DNA of 64,000 nt from Rheinheimera soli (GCF_021290985.1 NZ_JAJOYU010000015.1:1-64000); one strand, 5' to 3'. Positions 49,571 through 58,620 are shown, numbered from the stretch's first letter. Program-made: numbers and translations. The notes: a model not told the origin generated them from the sequence alone.

Positions 49571-49598
49571 AACAAAGGCCCCGTCAGGAGCCTTTGTT
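49571..49598 (-). terminator. Terminator after asd
   Basis: AACAAAGGC, a 10-base loop and GCCTTTGTT form a 9-bp stem just after the asd stop. T-rich sequence follows on both strands. Confidence 0.7.
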
Positions 49599-49614
49599 TA
49601 GTTTTAATCTGTGT

Positions 49615-50634
49615 TTACAGATAGTCGCGAATTAAATGCTCAGCGATTTGAATACTGTTGGTGGCGGCGCCTTTACGGATATTGTCAGCAACAACCCATA
49701 AGTTAATCCCATTTTCATGGGAGAAATCCTGGCGAATACGACCAACAAACACATCATCCTGACCCGCAGCATTGCCTACCTGAGTCGGATAATCAGCATT
49801 GTCTTCCATCAGCGTCACACCAGGTGCATTGGCTAACAGCGCTTTTACCTGTTCAACACTGATTGGCATACGGGTTTCCAGATGCACAGCTTCGGCATGA
49901 CCATAAAACACAGGCACACGAACCGCAGTCGCATTTACAGAAATGCTGGCATCGCCCATGATTTTTTGGGTTTCCCAGTGCATTTTCATTTCTTCTTTGG
50001 TGTAGCCGTTATCTAAAAACACATCAATTTGCGGAATACAGTTAAAAGCAATCTGACGGGCAAACTTGCTGCCTTCTTCCAAAGGACGACCATTGAGTAA
50101 CTGCGCCGTTTCTTTAGCTAAAGCTTCAACACCTTGTTGACCAGCACCAGCCACCGACTGATAAGTCGCTACATTGATACGGCTGATCCCCACTGCATCA
50201 TGAATAGGTTTTAACGCAACCAGCATCTGAATAGTGGAGCAGTTTGGGTTAGCAATGATATTGCGGTTACGAAACTCAGCAATAGCATGAGCGTTCACTT
50301 CAGGCACCACCAATGGAATATCAGCTTCGTAACGGTAGTGAGAGGTGTTGTCGATCACCACACAACCTGCATCTGCAGCACGAGGTGCATAAGTTGCAGA
50401 TACACTGCCACCTGCAGAGAACAAACCTATCTGCACCTTAGTCCAGTCAAAGGTCTCAGCATCCAGTACTTCGATTTGTTTACCCTTAAAGGTGATAAAG
50501 CCACCGGCAGAGCGGCTGCTGGCTAAAGGATAAAGTTTATTTACCGGAAAATCGCGCTGCTCTAAAATTTCAATTAAATGCTGGCCTACTAAACCTGTAG
50601 CACCTAACACAGCGACGTCGTATTGCTGAGCCAT
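49615..50634 (-). CDS. asd: Aspartate-semialdehyde dehydrogenase
   Basis: This 339-aa enzyme makes aspartate semialdehyde for lysine, threonine, methionine and diaminopimelate. The NADP motif is VLGATGLVGQHLIE at the start. The catalytic cysteine is in NPNCSTIQMLVALKPI (about 130), and SVAGAGQQGVE follows. The cysteine distinguishes it from Usg, the non-catalytic homologue at the same place in E. coli (pdxB-usg-truA). It belongs to the Gram-positive-like/Vibrio Asd2 subgroup by its sequence style, an inference. Confidence 0.93.
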   Translation of the reverse strand: MAQQYDVAVLGATGLVGQHLIEILEQRDFPVNKLYPLASSRSAGGFITFKGKQIEVLDAETFDWTKVQIGLFSAGGSVSATYAPRAADAGCVVIDNTSHYRYEADIPLVVPEVNAHAIAEFRNRNIIANPNCSTIQMLVALKPIHDAVGISRINVATYQSVAGAGQQGVEALAKETAQLLNGRPLEEGSKFARQIAFNCIPQIDVFLDNGYTKEEMKMHWETQKIMGDASISVNATAVRVPVFYGHAEAVHLETRMPISVEQVKALLANAPGVTLMEDNADYPTQVGNAAGQDDVFVGRIRQDFSHENGINLWVVADNIRKGAATNSIQIAEHLIRDYL

Positions 50635-50709
50635 GGTTATTCCCCCTCTGATTACTGGCTGCTTTACCCTTCTTACTTAACGCTGCCGCATTGTTGACTA
50701 CGCTCTTCG

Positions 50710-50742
50710 CCCCAGTCACATAGGACTACTATGCTCCTGGGG
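50710..50742. repeat. Nested palindrome between asd and pdxB
   Basis: CCCCAG and CTGGGG enclose CATAG-GACTA-CTATG with symmetric 3-base internal loops, giving a two-tier hairpin of 33 bases. It lies in the 137-base gap upstream of asd, flanked by CGCTCTTCG and GTCTCGCTCGC. From memory, similar units recur in intergenic regions of Vibrio and Shewanella. Confidence 0.6.
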
Positions 50743-50771
50743 TCTCGCTCGCTTGTCGCCGCGCTGCAACG

Positions 50772-51920
50772 TCAATTAATTTGGGTGTTAAAACCTAATG
50801 TTGTTAAAAACTCAGGCACTTCTTGTCCTGTCAGCCGCACCGAGCTGTATTCACGCCGCGGTGAGTATGACTTTCTAAGCCAGTCAAAACCTTGTGTTTT
50901 CTTATCTTGCATCATATAGAAACGAAACAAAGCATCGTCCCGGCGCACATCATATAACAGCCGGGTTAAATTTTGGACATCTAAAAGTCCAAAATTTGAA
51001 TTTATTTTCACCTCTGAAACTTGCGGCTCTGGTAGCACGTGCGTCAGGGTCTTTGCCGGGCTTAACCCCAACTGTTGGCAAAATGCCTGATACAGCATTT
51101 CAGTACCACGAGCTTTGCCTTCGATGCTGTGCCCTGCAATATGCGCAGTGGCTACATCTGTAAAGGGAATTAACCTTAAATCAGGTTCTGGTTCATTGGC
51201 CCAAACATCCAGCACCAGCGCTCGTTTCTGACCAGACTGAGCCTCTGTACATTGAGCATCCGTCAATAAAGCGTCGTTATTGGTCACTTCACCACGACAG
51301 GCATTGATCACAGCGCAATCGGCTTTCAGCAGCTTTAAAGTCCGGCTATTCAATAAGTCCACTGTGGCATCTGGCCCGGTCTTTACCAAAGGCACATGAA
51401 AACTGACGATATCGAGCTGAGGCAATAATTCTTCAAACGGAATATGCGGAAAATCAGGTTCAGTGGCAGCACGTTGTGGGTCACAGCACAAAACCTTGAT
51501 GGACAAGGCCTGAAGAGCACTCACCAGCACACGACCTATATTGCCAACCCCGACCACACCAACTGTTTTTTGCTGCAAATTCCATTGGTACTTTTCAGCC
51601 AGCACAAAGATACTACTCAAGACATACTCAACCACAGACTGAGCATTACAACCAGGCGCGCTGCTAAAACCAATACCCCGTTGTTGCAGATAGTTCTGAT
51701 CAATATGATCAGTGCCAATAGTGGCCGTACCGACAAACTTCAACTTTGGGCTTTGTGACACTAACTGCTCATTGACTTTAGTCACAGAACGCACCAGCAA
51801 TACATCAGCATCTGTAATTTGTTCTGAAGTTAAAGTACGGCCGTTAACCAGCGTCACCTCGCCTAAATCAGCAAAGAAATCTTTGACGTACGGCATATTT
51901 TCGTCGGCGTATATCTTCAT
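50772..51920 (-). CDS. pdxB: Erythronate-4-phosphate dehydrogenase PdxB
   Basis: This 382-aa D-2-hydroxyacid dehydrogenase acts in pyridoxal phosphate synthesis. It begins MKIYADENMPYVKDFFADLG, then LLVRSVTKVN, the NAD motif VGVVGVGNIGRVL at about 117-129 and NACRGEV. The C-terminal PdxB dimerization domain follows. The start at 51920 gives the E. coli-like length (378 aa). A longer frame to 52022 lacks family similarity. Confidence 0.96.
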   Translation of the reverse strand: MKIYADENMPYVKDFFADLGEVTLVNGRTLTSEQITDADVLLVRSVTKVNEQLVSQSPKLKFVGTATIGTDHIDQNYLQQRGIGFSSAPGCNAQSVVEYVLSSIFVLAEKYQWNLQQKTVGVVGVGNIGRVLVSALQALSIKVLCCDPQRAATEPDFPHIPFEELLPQLDIVSFHVPLVKTGPDATVDLLNSRTLKLLKADCAVINACRGEVTNNDALLTDAQCTEAQSGQKRALVLDVWANEPEPDLRLIPFTDVATAHIAGHSIEGKARGTEMLYQAFCQQLGLSPAKTLTHVLPEPQVSEVKINSNFGLLDVQNLTRLLYDVRRDDALFRFYMMQDKKTQGFDWLRKSYSPRREYSSVRLTGQEVPEFLTTLGFNTQIN

Positions 51921-52051
51921 CTGTATCAGTCCACTGTCACAATGGCGGTATTGTAACGACGGTCTATGTTTTGAGCCATCGGATTTCTGAATTTTTGCTA
52001 AGCCAATAAAAAAACGCTGCATCAGGCAGCGTTTTTTTGACAGAGGAAAAA

Positions 52052-53266
52052 TTAGCTCTGATATTTTTGCATCACTAAAGTGGCATTGGTACCACCAAAA
52101 CCAAAGCTGTTGGACATCACAGTGGTCAATTTAGCTTCTGTCGCTTTAGTAACTATATTTAAACCAGCAGCAGCTTCGTCCAGCGTATTGATATTAATGG
52201 AAGGGGCAATAAAGTTATGCTCCATCATCAACAGTGAATAAATAGCTTCGTGCACACCAGCAGCACCTAAAGCATGACCTGTCATAGCTTTAGTGGCGCT
52301 GATAGCAGGAGATTTGCCACCAAAGACTTGCTGAATAGCGCCTAATTCTTTCACATCACCAACTGGCGTACTGGTACCGTGGGTATTGACGTAGTCGATT
52401 GGACCTTTGACGTCTTTCATCGCCATTTCCATACAACGTACAGCGCCCTCACCACTTGGTGCTACCATGTCGTAGCCATCTGAAGTTGCGCCGTAACCAA
52501 CGATTTCAGCATAAATTTTAGCGCCACGTGCCAGCGCATGTTCCAGCTCTTCAACTACTAAAATACCGCCACCACCGCTGATCACAAAACCATCGCGGTC
52601 AGCGTCATAAGTACGGGATGCCAGTTCAGGCGTTTCATTGTATTTAGTCGATAAAGCGCCCATAGCGTCAAATTCCATCGCTAAGGTCCAGTGCACTTCT
52701 TCACCGCCACCGGCAAAAATAATGTCCTGTTTACCTAACTGGATAAGTTCCACTGCATGACCAATACAATGTGCACTGGTGGCGCAAGCTGAGCTGATAG
52801 AGTAGTTCACACCTTTGATTTCAAAAGGAGTGGCTAAACAAGCCGAACAGGTGCTCGACATAGTTTTAGGCACAGCGTAAGGGCCAACACGTTTCACGCC
52901 TTTTTCTCGTAAAGTGTCTGCAGCTTCAATTTGAGTTTTAGACGAAGCACCACCAGAACCTACCACTAAACCAGTGCGGAAATTCGACACTTGCTCTGGA
53001 GTTAAACCTGCATCTTCAATGGCTTGTTGCATAGAGATATAAGCATAAGCTGCTGCATCGCCCATAAAACGTAAGGCTTTGCGGTCGATTAATGCGGCGG
53101 TATCAATTTCAATCTGGCCCCAGACCTGTGATCTCAGGCCCATATCGGCAAATTCCTGAGACGCTTTAATACCAGAGCGTCCTGTTTTTAATGATTCCAG
53201 CACTTGCTGTTTATCATTACCAATGCTGGACACTATGCCTAACCCTGTGATCACTGCTCTTTTCAT
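52052..53266 (-). CDS. fabB: 3-oxoacyl-ACP synthase I FabB
   Basis: This 404-aa condensing enzyme elongates fatty acids and is essential for unsaturated ones. The catalytic triad is seen in [13 protein letters not shown] (Cys), [11 protein letters not shown] (His) and [14 protein letters not shown] (His). The start at 53266 ([17 protein letters not shown]) matches E. coli FabB (406 aa). It is divergent from mnmC, as in E. coli. FabR- and FadR-like sites lie upstream. Confidence 0.97.
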   Translation of the reverse strand: MKRAVITGLGIVSSIGNDKQQVLESLKTGRSGIKASQEFADMGLRSQVWGQIEIDTAALIDRKALRFMGDAAAYAYISMQQAIEDAGLTPEQVSNFRTGLVVGSGGASSKTQIEAADTLREKGVKRVGPYAVPKTMSSTCSACLATPFEIKGVNYSISSACATSAHCIGHAVELIQLGKQDIIFAGGGEEVHWTLAMEFDAMGALSTKYNETPELASRTYDADRDGFVISGGGGILVVEELEHALARGAKIYAEIVGYGATSDGYDMVAPSGEGAVRCMEMAMKDVKGPIDYVNTHGTSTPVGDVKELGAIQQVFGGKSPAISATKAMTGHALGAAGVHEAIYSLLMMEHNFIAPSININTLDEAAAGLNIVTKATEAKLTTVMSNSFGFGGTNATLVMQKYQS

Positions 53267-53334
53267 GCTTACTCCAAACAAAAAATCGGATGTCTTTTTA
53301 TCATTGCGGCACATTGTACGGAGTTTCTTTTAGA

Positions 53335-53344
53335 AACTGGTCCG
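53335..53344. promoter_or_regulatory. Partial FadR-like site upstream of fabB
   Basis: AACTGGTCCG matches the first half of the FadR operator, while the second half (CTTTCAG) does not. FadR activates fabB in E. coli, so the position is suggestive, but the match is only partial. Confidence 0.3.
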
Positions 53345-53349
53345 CTTTC

Positions 53350-53367
53350 AGCGCACAGTTGTACACT
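53350..53367. promoter_or_regulatory. FabR-like operator upstream of fabB
   Basis: AGCGCACAGTTGTACACT is a palindrome with half-site AGYGYACA, close to the FabR operator as I recall it from E. coli fabA and fabB. It lies 84 bases before the fabB start, in the fabB/mnmC divergent gap. FabR represses unsaturated fatty acid synthesis according to membrane composition. Confidence 0.6.
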
Positions 53368-53431
53368 ATTATCTATTTGTATTGCGGCTAAGTTACAATA
53401 CCTTATTCTTTTTCGATAGGGTTTGACGTCC

Positions 53432-55276
53432 TTGCAACAAGCACAGGTTCACTATAACGACGCTGGCACACCGGTTTCCGACCTGTTTGGCGATATTTAT
53501 TTTTCCGACAATGGCGGCCTCGACGAGACCGATTATGTGTTTTTGCATAAAAATCAGCTGCCTGAACGCTGGTTTACTCACTCGCGAGCTTTTTTCCATA
53601 TCGCCGAAACTGGTTTTGGTACTGGTTTAAATTTTCTGCTGACCTGGTTGCGTTTTCGTCAGTACAAAACAGCGTCAACGACCTGTCAGCGTTTGTACTT
53701 TAGCAGTTTTGAAAAATACCCCCTGAGTAAAGCAGACTTAACCAAAGCTTTAGCGGCCTGGCCCCAACTGGCAGAACTGACCGCCTTATTAATACAGAGC
53801 TACCCTGTTGCTTTACCAGGCCCACATCGAATGACCTTTGATGACGGCGCTGTGGTGCTGGATTTATGGCTGGGTGATGTCAATGAACTACTGCCACAAG
53901 TGCCGGAACAGAACAAAGTCGATGCCTGGTTTTTAGATGGTTTTGCACCCAGTAAAAACCCGGATATGTGGCAACAAAATTTGTTTAACCAGATGTTCAG
54001 GTTGAGCCACAGCGGCACTACGGCCTCTACCTTTACCTGTGCAGGTTTTGTCCGTCGAGGTTTAAATGACGCAGGTTTTTCTGCCAAAAAAACCAAAGGC
54101 CATGGTCAAAAGCGTGAAATGTTGATTGCCAGTGCAGAACAGGCTGCCGAATTGAACTTAGATCAACCAGACAACATCACGGTTGTAGGCGCTGGTGTCG
54201 CAGGCATCAATGCGGCTTTTGCGTTATGGCAAAAAGGATTAAAAGTCCAATTGCTGTGTGCGGATGCAGAAGCGGGTATGGGTGCATCCCACAACCGTCA
54301 GGGAGCTGTGTACCCTAACCTGCATGCGACTTACGATCTGATGTCGTCTTTAAGTTGCCAGAGCTTTTTATATGCCAGACAGTTTTATGCTGGCTGGTTA
54401 GGTAAATTAGCAGTAGCAGCAGACTGGTGTGGTGTATTAACTTTGGCCTGCAATGACAATCTGACTAAACGCCAGCATAAAATCCAGCAGCAACCTTTTG
54501 CGTTAAGTGGCTTGTTTAGTAGCGTCACCAAAGAGCAGGCTTCAGAAATTGCAGGGCTGGCTTTGCCTTATGACGGCTTATTTTTTCCAACCGCAGGCTG
54601 GTTATGCCCACAACAGTATTGCCAGCAGATGGCACAATGGCTTGGCAGCCAAAGTGTCGACATTCACTACAACGCTCAAGTGCAAGCGATCACTCAACAC
54701 GAACAGCATTGTATGCTGGAAACATCTGCCGGAACTTTGCATGCGAAAACAGTGGTTTTGGCAACAGGCGCACAATTAAATACTCTGGATCATCAGGAGT
54801 CCTTTCCGCTTCGACAAATTCGTGGTCAGGTCAGTCATCTGCAAAGCCAGAGGATGACGCCGCTAAAAACTGTGGTTTGTCATCAGGGTTATATCACCCC
54901 TGCTTATCAGCAGTTGCATTGTGTCGGAGCCACCTTTGATCGCAACAGTGGGCACAGTGAAGTGCTTGCTGGAGATGATCAACAAAACCTCGATTTAGTA
55001 AATCAGGCATTAGAGCAACCTGATTGGTTTGAGGACGTTGAAGTGATGTCAGCCAAAGCAGGTTTACGTGCCACAGTACCGGATCATATGCCTGTACTGG
55101 GTAAGCAAAAGCAGCTGTGGCGTTTTGGTGCTTTGGGTGCCCGGGGCTTAACCTGGGCACCTTTACTGGCAGAGGTTTTAGCTTGTCTGATTGCAAAAGA
55201 GCCGCTACCTTTAACAACACAACAACTGGATGGTATTGATATCCAAAGGTATCTTCACCAAAGCGCAGCGGAATAA
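53432..55276 (+). CDS. mnmC: Bifunctional tRNA mnm5s2U biosynthesis enzyme MnmC
   Basis: This enzyme of about 614 aa completes mnm5s2U34 in tRNA. The N-terminal methyltransferase half (to about 235) includes AETGFGTGLNFLLTW and DAWFLDGFAPSKNPDMW. The C-terminal FAD oxidase half begins NITVVGAGVAGINAAFAL and ends with the ALGARGLTWAP block. There is no ATG start. A TTG at 53432 is preferred because AGGG lies 10 bases before it; a TTG at 53423 is also possible. It is divergent from fabB, as in E. coli. Confidence 0.93.
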   Translation: MQQAQVHYNDAGTPVSDLFGDIYFSDNGGLDETDYVFLHKNQLPERWFTHSRAFFHIAETGFGTGLNFLLTWLRFRQYKTASTTCQRLYFSSFEKYPLSKADLTKALAAWPQLAELTALLIQSYPVALPGPHRMTFDDGAVVLDLWLGDVNELLPQVPEQNKVDAWFLDGFAPSKNPDMWQQNLFNQMFRLSHSGTTASTFTCAGFVRRGLNDAGFSAKKTKGHGQKREMLIASAEQAAELNLDQPDNITVVGAGVAGINAAFALWQKGLKVQLLCADAEAGMGASHNRQGAVYPNLHATYDLMSSLSCQSFLYARQFYAGWLGKLAVAADWCGVLTLACNDNLTKRQHKIQQQPFALSGLFSSVTKEQASEIAGLALPYDGLFFPTAGWLCPQQYCQQMAQWLGSQSVDIHYNAQVQAITQHEQHCMLETSAGTLHAKTVVLATGAQLNTLDHQESFPLRQIRGQVSHLQSQRMTPLKTVVCHQGYITPAYQQLHCVGATFDRNSGHSEVLAGDDQQNLDLVNQALEQPDWFEDVEVMSAKAGLRATVPDHMPVLGKQKQLWRFGALGARGLTWAPLLAEVLACLIAKEPLPLTTQQLDGIDIQRYLHQSAAE

Positions 55277-55281
55277 TTCAA

Positions 55282-55896
55282 TTGAACTTACTTTTTGCTG
55301 AAGATGATGCACTACTGGCCCAACTCTTTATGCTACAGGCACAAAGTGTAGGTTATCAGGTATTTTGGGCAGAAAATGGCGATATTGCAGTGCAACAGGC
55401 ATTAAGTTATCAATTTGATCTGATTTTTATGGATGTTCAGATGCCAGTGCTCGACGGCATCAGTGCGATGCAAATGCTGCGTCAGCTTGGATACGACAGA
55501 CCTATTATTGCAATGTCCGCAGAAAAAGTCACAGATGCTGGTTTTGATCTGGCGTTAACAAAACCGCTGCACTGGGAACTGGTGCAGCACAAACTTGCGC
55601 AATTTGATGTTATTCCTCAGTTAACGCTAGAGATACCTCCTGAACTTAAAAATGCCTATGCAGCTCATGTCGAACAATCGCTGCATCAATTGCAAATGCT
55701 GGCAGATTCATCACAATGGGCTGATTTCTCAGCTATAGTGCATCAGTTAAAAGGCAGTGCTGGCAGCTTTGGTTTTGAAGAAATCAGTCAGCTCGCTGAC
55801 CAGTTACAACAGACTTGGACTACCCTTTCAGAGCAACAAAAACCAGCGAGAGCAACCTATTTTCTAGAGCAATGCCAAGCATGCAAAATAAAATAA
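55282..55896 (+). CDS. Orphan response regulator: receiver fused to an HPt domain
   Basis: This 204-aa protein starts with a CheY-like receiver (about 1-105): acidic pair E7/D8, phosphorylation site D51 in FMDVQMP and lysine K94 in LTKP. An HPt domain follows (about 120-200), with the phospho-histidine H154 in VHQLKGSAGSFGF. It could pass phosphate from one aspartate to another through its histidine. The start is a TTG at 55282, five bases after the mnmC stop. No histidine kinase lies nearby, and a second receiver protein overlaps its end. Confidence 0.88.
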   Translation: MNLLFAEDDALLAQLFMLQAQSVGYQVFWAENGDIAVQQALSYQFDLIFMDVQMPVLDGISAMQMLRQLGYDRPIIAMSAEKVTDAGFDLALTKPLHWELVQHKLAQFDVIPQLTLEIPPELKNAYAAHVEQSLHQLQMLADSSQWADFSAIVHQLKGSAGSFGFEEISQLADQLQQTWTTLSEQQKPARATYFLEQCQACKIK

Positions 55897-56318
55897 AAGT
55901 GCGTGATCAGAGAATCTTATTGGTTGACGATCTGGACTACAACAGACAGTTATTAAGACACAATCTGACGGCCTTATTTTCTCAGCACAATTTAAAGCAC
56001 AAGGCCTTTAGCTATTTTCAGGCCCATAATGCTGCGTCCGCCCTGCTCACATTTAGTCAACAACAACCTGATCTGGTCTTCCTTGATATTGAATTACCGG
56101 ACGGCTCCGGCATTGAACTGTTGAAACGCTTTAAACAGCAAAAGCCGGATTGTTTTGTTGTGATGGTCAGTGGTGTCAGTACACTGGACAATGTCAAAGC
56201 CAGTATAGCGGCAGGAGCGGCCTCTTTTGTCGTCAAACCTTTTAGCGCAGATAAAATTCTGGCTGTGTTAAAACAATTCGATCGTTATTTCGACAAAGTA
56301 GTAAACACAGCGGATTAA
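55872..56318 (+). CDS. Orphan single-domain response regulator
   Basis: This protein of about 148 aa consists of one receiver domain: VDDLDYNRQ at the start, LVFLDIELPDGSG with the phosphorylation aspartate, VVMVSG and VVKPFSADK. There is no output domain, so it must act by binding partners or receiving phosphate. The start (55872 or 55881) lies inside the 3' end of the receiver-HPt gene, suggesting coupling. Phosphotransfer between the two proteins is a plausible inference. It lies convergent to motY, hinting at a motility or surface-behaviour role without proof. Confidence 0.82.
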   Translation: MPSMQNKIKVRDQRILLVDDLDYNRQLLRHNLTALFSQHNLKHKAFSYFQAHNAASALLTFSQQQPDLVFLDIELPDGSGIELLKRFKQQKPDCFVVMVSGVSTLDNVKASIAAGAASFVVKPFSADKILAVLKQFDRYFDKVVNTAD

Positions 56319-56330
56319 TGCTGTGTTTTC
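56305..56330 (+). terminator. Terminator overlapping the response-regulator stop
   Basis: ACACAGC-GGATTAAT-GCTGTGT is followed by TTTC, and the gene's TAA stop lies in the loop. Confidence 0.65.
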
Positions 56331-56337
56331 ATTAGCT

Positions 56338-56359
56338 GCCCTGAAAAATCAGGGCTTTT
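56338..56359 (+). terminator. Second terminator, overlapping the motY 3' end
   Basis: GCCCTG-AAAAAT-CAGGGC is followed by TTTT on the plus strand. It covers the motY stop codon on the other strand, so it may insulate the convergent genes. Confidence 0.65.
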
Positions 56360-57215
56360 CCATTTGAATCACAACCCGACGGTTTTTGGCGCGGCCTAAT
56401 GAGCTTTCATTTGAAGCCACATGGCGTTTCTCACCTAAACCTTCAGTGCGAATTCTGCTTTCTTCCAAACCAAAGCTAACCAGTTTGCTTTTGATTGAAT
56501 CTGCACGTTTGATCGACAACTGTTCGTTCATCCAACGACCACCGTAAGAATCGCTATAAGCCTGAATATCTATACTTTCGATACTCTGATCATGCTTTAA
56601 ATACTGTGCAATTTGCTCGAGGCGTTTTTTCGAGGCTTTGGTCAACTCGTCGCCACCCGACTCATAAGTCAACACAGTAAAAGCAATATCATCAAAGGTA
56701 TAAGGCAACAATGCGCTGACGCATTGGGTAAATTGGTCCATAGCCCCAATAAAATGCACTGGATTCAGAGACACACTGACCTTGTCGTAAGGGCTGTACC
56801 AATCGGAGAAATAAAAGGTCGGACTATAGCCTTGTTCCAGTTCCGTCAGCATAATCCAACTTTCAGCTTTACCTAAATCACCATCAAACTGCTTCAGCAT
56901 TTTCATACTGCTGATGGCTTTTGCCTGTTCACCCGGACGCCAGACCGGTGGTACTGACAAAACTTCAGCTAAAGCATAATGATCCGGCAGGCGCAGCATG
57001 CTTAGCTCAAACTGCATATTCAACTCTTTCCCGGCCATACTTCTAAAAAAAGCTTCACCAAAATGAGGGATCGGATGACTCAATTCGCACACTAAAGGCG
57101 AGTTTTGTTGTAAAGACCAGGTGGATTGGTCCAATGTAGCCGAATACTGACGCAATCCTGCTTCTGCCTGCGTAGCAGAAAGCAAAAACAGCACCAGCCA
57201 AAGCTTATATCGCAT
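56349..57215 (-). CDS. motY: MotY-like sodium-type flagellar stator protein, OmpA domain
   Basis: This 288-aa exported protein has a signal peptide ([19 protein letters not shown]) and an N-terminal MotY-type domain ([15 protein letters not shown]). A C-terminal OmpA-like peptidoglycan-binding domain follows (about 180-288) with [20 protein letters not shown] and the final NRRVVIQ. The length is close to Vibrio MotY (293 aa), which forms the T-ring that anchors the PomAB stator. The ATG at 57215 follows AAGGG by 7 bases. No other flagellar gene is in the window. Confidence 0.88.
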   Translation of the reverse strand: MRYKLWLVLFLLSATQAEAGLRQYSATLDQSTWSLQQNSPLVCELSHPIPHFGEAFFRSMAGKELNMQFELSMLRLPDHYALAEVLSVPPVWRPGEQAKAISSMKMLKQFDGDLGKAESWIMLTELEQGYSPTFYFSDWYSPYDKVSVSLNPVHFIGAMDQFTQCVSALLPYTFDDIAFTVLTYESGGDELTKASKKRLEQIAQYLKHDQSIESIDIQAYSDSYGGRWMNEQLSIKRADSIKSKLVSFGLEESRIRTEGLGEKRHVASNESSLGRAKNRRVVIQMEKP

Positions 57216-57345
57216 AGGTTTCCCTTTTTTCATCTCAACACTCGTTGTTTTTTCAACTTCAACCCAGACAAACAAGGTACTCAAACAAGACGCTTTGCAA
57301 TTTCTTTGGCATAATACCTGCCAATCTTATCAGGACACAGGTCTT

Positions 57346-58023
57346 ATGACTCAAGCTTTACATCCGTTAGCACAACGTTTTCGTGGCTACTTCCCTGTTG
57401 TTATCGACGTAGAAACCGCAGGCTTTAATGCAAAAACAGATGCATTGTTAGAAATCGCTGCAACTTTGTTGACTATAGACGAAAAAGGCATGCTTGTTCC
57501 AAGCCAAACTTTGCATTTTCATATTGAACCTTTTGAGGGTGCCAACATGGAAGCAAGCTCATTGGCTTTTAATGGTATAGACCCCTACAACCCGCTTCGT
57601 GGCGCCGTTTCAGAGCGAGAAGCCCTGACTGAAATTTGCCGTGCTGTACGTAAAGCTCAGAAGGATGCAGACTGCCAACGTGCTGTAGTCGTCGCTCATA
57701 ATGCTGCTTTTGACCAAGGTTTTTTAAATGCAGCTATTGATCGAATTAAATTAAAACGCTCACCTTTTCACGCTTTTGTGTCTTTTGATACCACAACCTT
57801 GTCGGCATTGGCTTTAGGTCAGACCGTTTTAGCAAAAGCCTGTAAACAAGCAGGTATTGATTTTGATAACAAAGAAGCCCACAGCGCTTTGTATGACACA
57901 GAACGCACGGCTGAACTGTTTTGCTACATAGTCAACCGCTGGCATCAACTCGGCGGCTGGCCGCCACCTATGCTGATGGATGATTGTGAACCGGAAAAAA
58001 GTACCGAATCCGATCCGGCTTGA
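57346..58023 (+). CDS. rnt: Ribonuclease T
   Basis: This 225-aa DEDD exonuclease trims 3' ends of tRNA and other stable RNAs. The Exo I motif is [20 protein letters not shown]. Others are [13 protein letters not shown] and the C-terminal [18 protein letters not shown]. The start at 57346 gives the E. coli-like length (215 aa) and follows an AGG site. grxD follows convergently, as rnt and grxD are neighbours in E. coli. Confidence 0.96.
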   Translation: MTQALHPLAQRFRGYFPVVIDVETAGFNAKTDALLEIAATLLTIDEKGMLVPSQTLHFHIEPFEGANMEASSLAFNGIDPYNPLRGAVSEREALTEICRAVRKAQKDADCQRAVVVAHNAAFDQGFLNAAIDRIKLKRSPFHAFVSFDTTTLSALALGQTVLAKACKQAGIDFDNKEAHSALYDTERTAELFCYIVNRWHQLGGWPPPMLMDDCEPEKSTESDPA

Positions 58024-58058
58024 TCGACCCGACTTTATGAATACAGATGTAGAAATAC

Positions 58059-58083
58059 AAAAGGCAGCCTAGGCTGCCTTTTT
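58059..58083. terminator. Bidirectional terminator between rnt and grxD
   Basis: AAAAGGCAGCCT directly abuts its inverse AGGCTGCCTTTT, giving a strong palindrome with A- and T-rich ends between convergent genes. Confidence 0.85.
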
Positions 58084-58098
58084 GCTTCAAACGTAAAG

Positions 58099-58437
58099 TT
58101 ACTCTGCGCTTTCGCTGCTGTGCTTAGCGGCAGTTTCATTAATTAACGGCTGCAATTCACCACGCTGGAACATTTCCAGAATAATGTCACAACCACCAAT
58201 CAGCTCACCTTCCACCCATAACTGCGGGAAAGTTGGCCAGTTGGCATATTTTGGTAATTCAGCACGGATATCCGGGTTTTGCAGAATGTCGACAAACGCA
58301 AAAGGTTGGCCACATGCAATCAGGGCTTGAGAAGCCTGAGCTGAAAAACCGCAACTCGGGAATTTCGGCGAACCTTTCATATACAGAATGATTGGATTGT
58401 CAGCCAACTGTTGTTCAATTTTCTCAATGGTTTCCAT
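58099..58437 (-). CDS. grxD: Monothiol glutaredoxin GrxD
   Basis: This 112-aa CGFS-type glutaredoxin carries and delivers 2Fe-2S clusters. The active site is in SPKFPSCGFSAQASQ at about 23-37. Glutathione-binding features include WPTFPQLWVEGELIGGCDI. The length is close to E. coli Grx4 (115 aa). It is divergent from sodB, with an IscR-like box between. Confidence 0.97.
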   Translation of the reverse strand: METIEKIEQQLADNPIILYMKGSPKFPSCGFSAQASQALIACGQPFAFVDILQNPDIRAELPKYANWPTFPQLWVEGELIGGCDIILEMFQRGELQPLINETAAKHSSESAE

Positions 58438-58587
58438 CTTCAGCCTCTGGCACTACTGGGTTTAAAAATTTGTCTCATTTTACGCTGAGTTCGTTCATTT
58501 CGCACTTGAGATTTTACAAAGTGCCCCAAGAATATGGGGAGCAGACACTTGCATTGCAATAAGCTCAGGCTGTGAAATTTACGACTA

Positions 58588-58612
58588 AAACTTGAGTAAT
58601 TTAGTCGGGTTT
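58588..58612. promoter_or_regulatory. IscR type 1-like box between grxD and sodB
   Basis: The minus strand reads CCCGACTAAATTACTCAAG with A/T flanks, matching the type 1 IscR consensus core (SYYGACTRWWWYAGTCRRS) at all but one position. The site overlaps the predicted sodB -35 TTGAGT (58592-58597). An overlapping 8-bp inverted repeat CGACTAAA...TTTAGTCG spans 58582-58607. IscR binding is inferred. Confidence 0.6.
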
Positions 58613-58620
58613 TGTAGTCT
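58592..58620 (+). promoter_or_regulatory. Possible sodB promoter
   Basis: TTGAGT and TAGTCT are separated by 17 bases, 42 bases before the sodB ATG. The -10 match is weak. A regulator on the overlapping IscR-like box would occlude it. Confidence 0.4.

Noticed and set aside
49615-50634. Naming this gene usg (the non-catalytic Asd homologue next to pdxB in E. coli)
   Set aside because: The catalytic cysteine in NPNCSTIQM is present, so an active aspartate-semialdehyde dehydrogenase is the better call.
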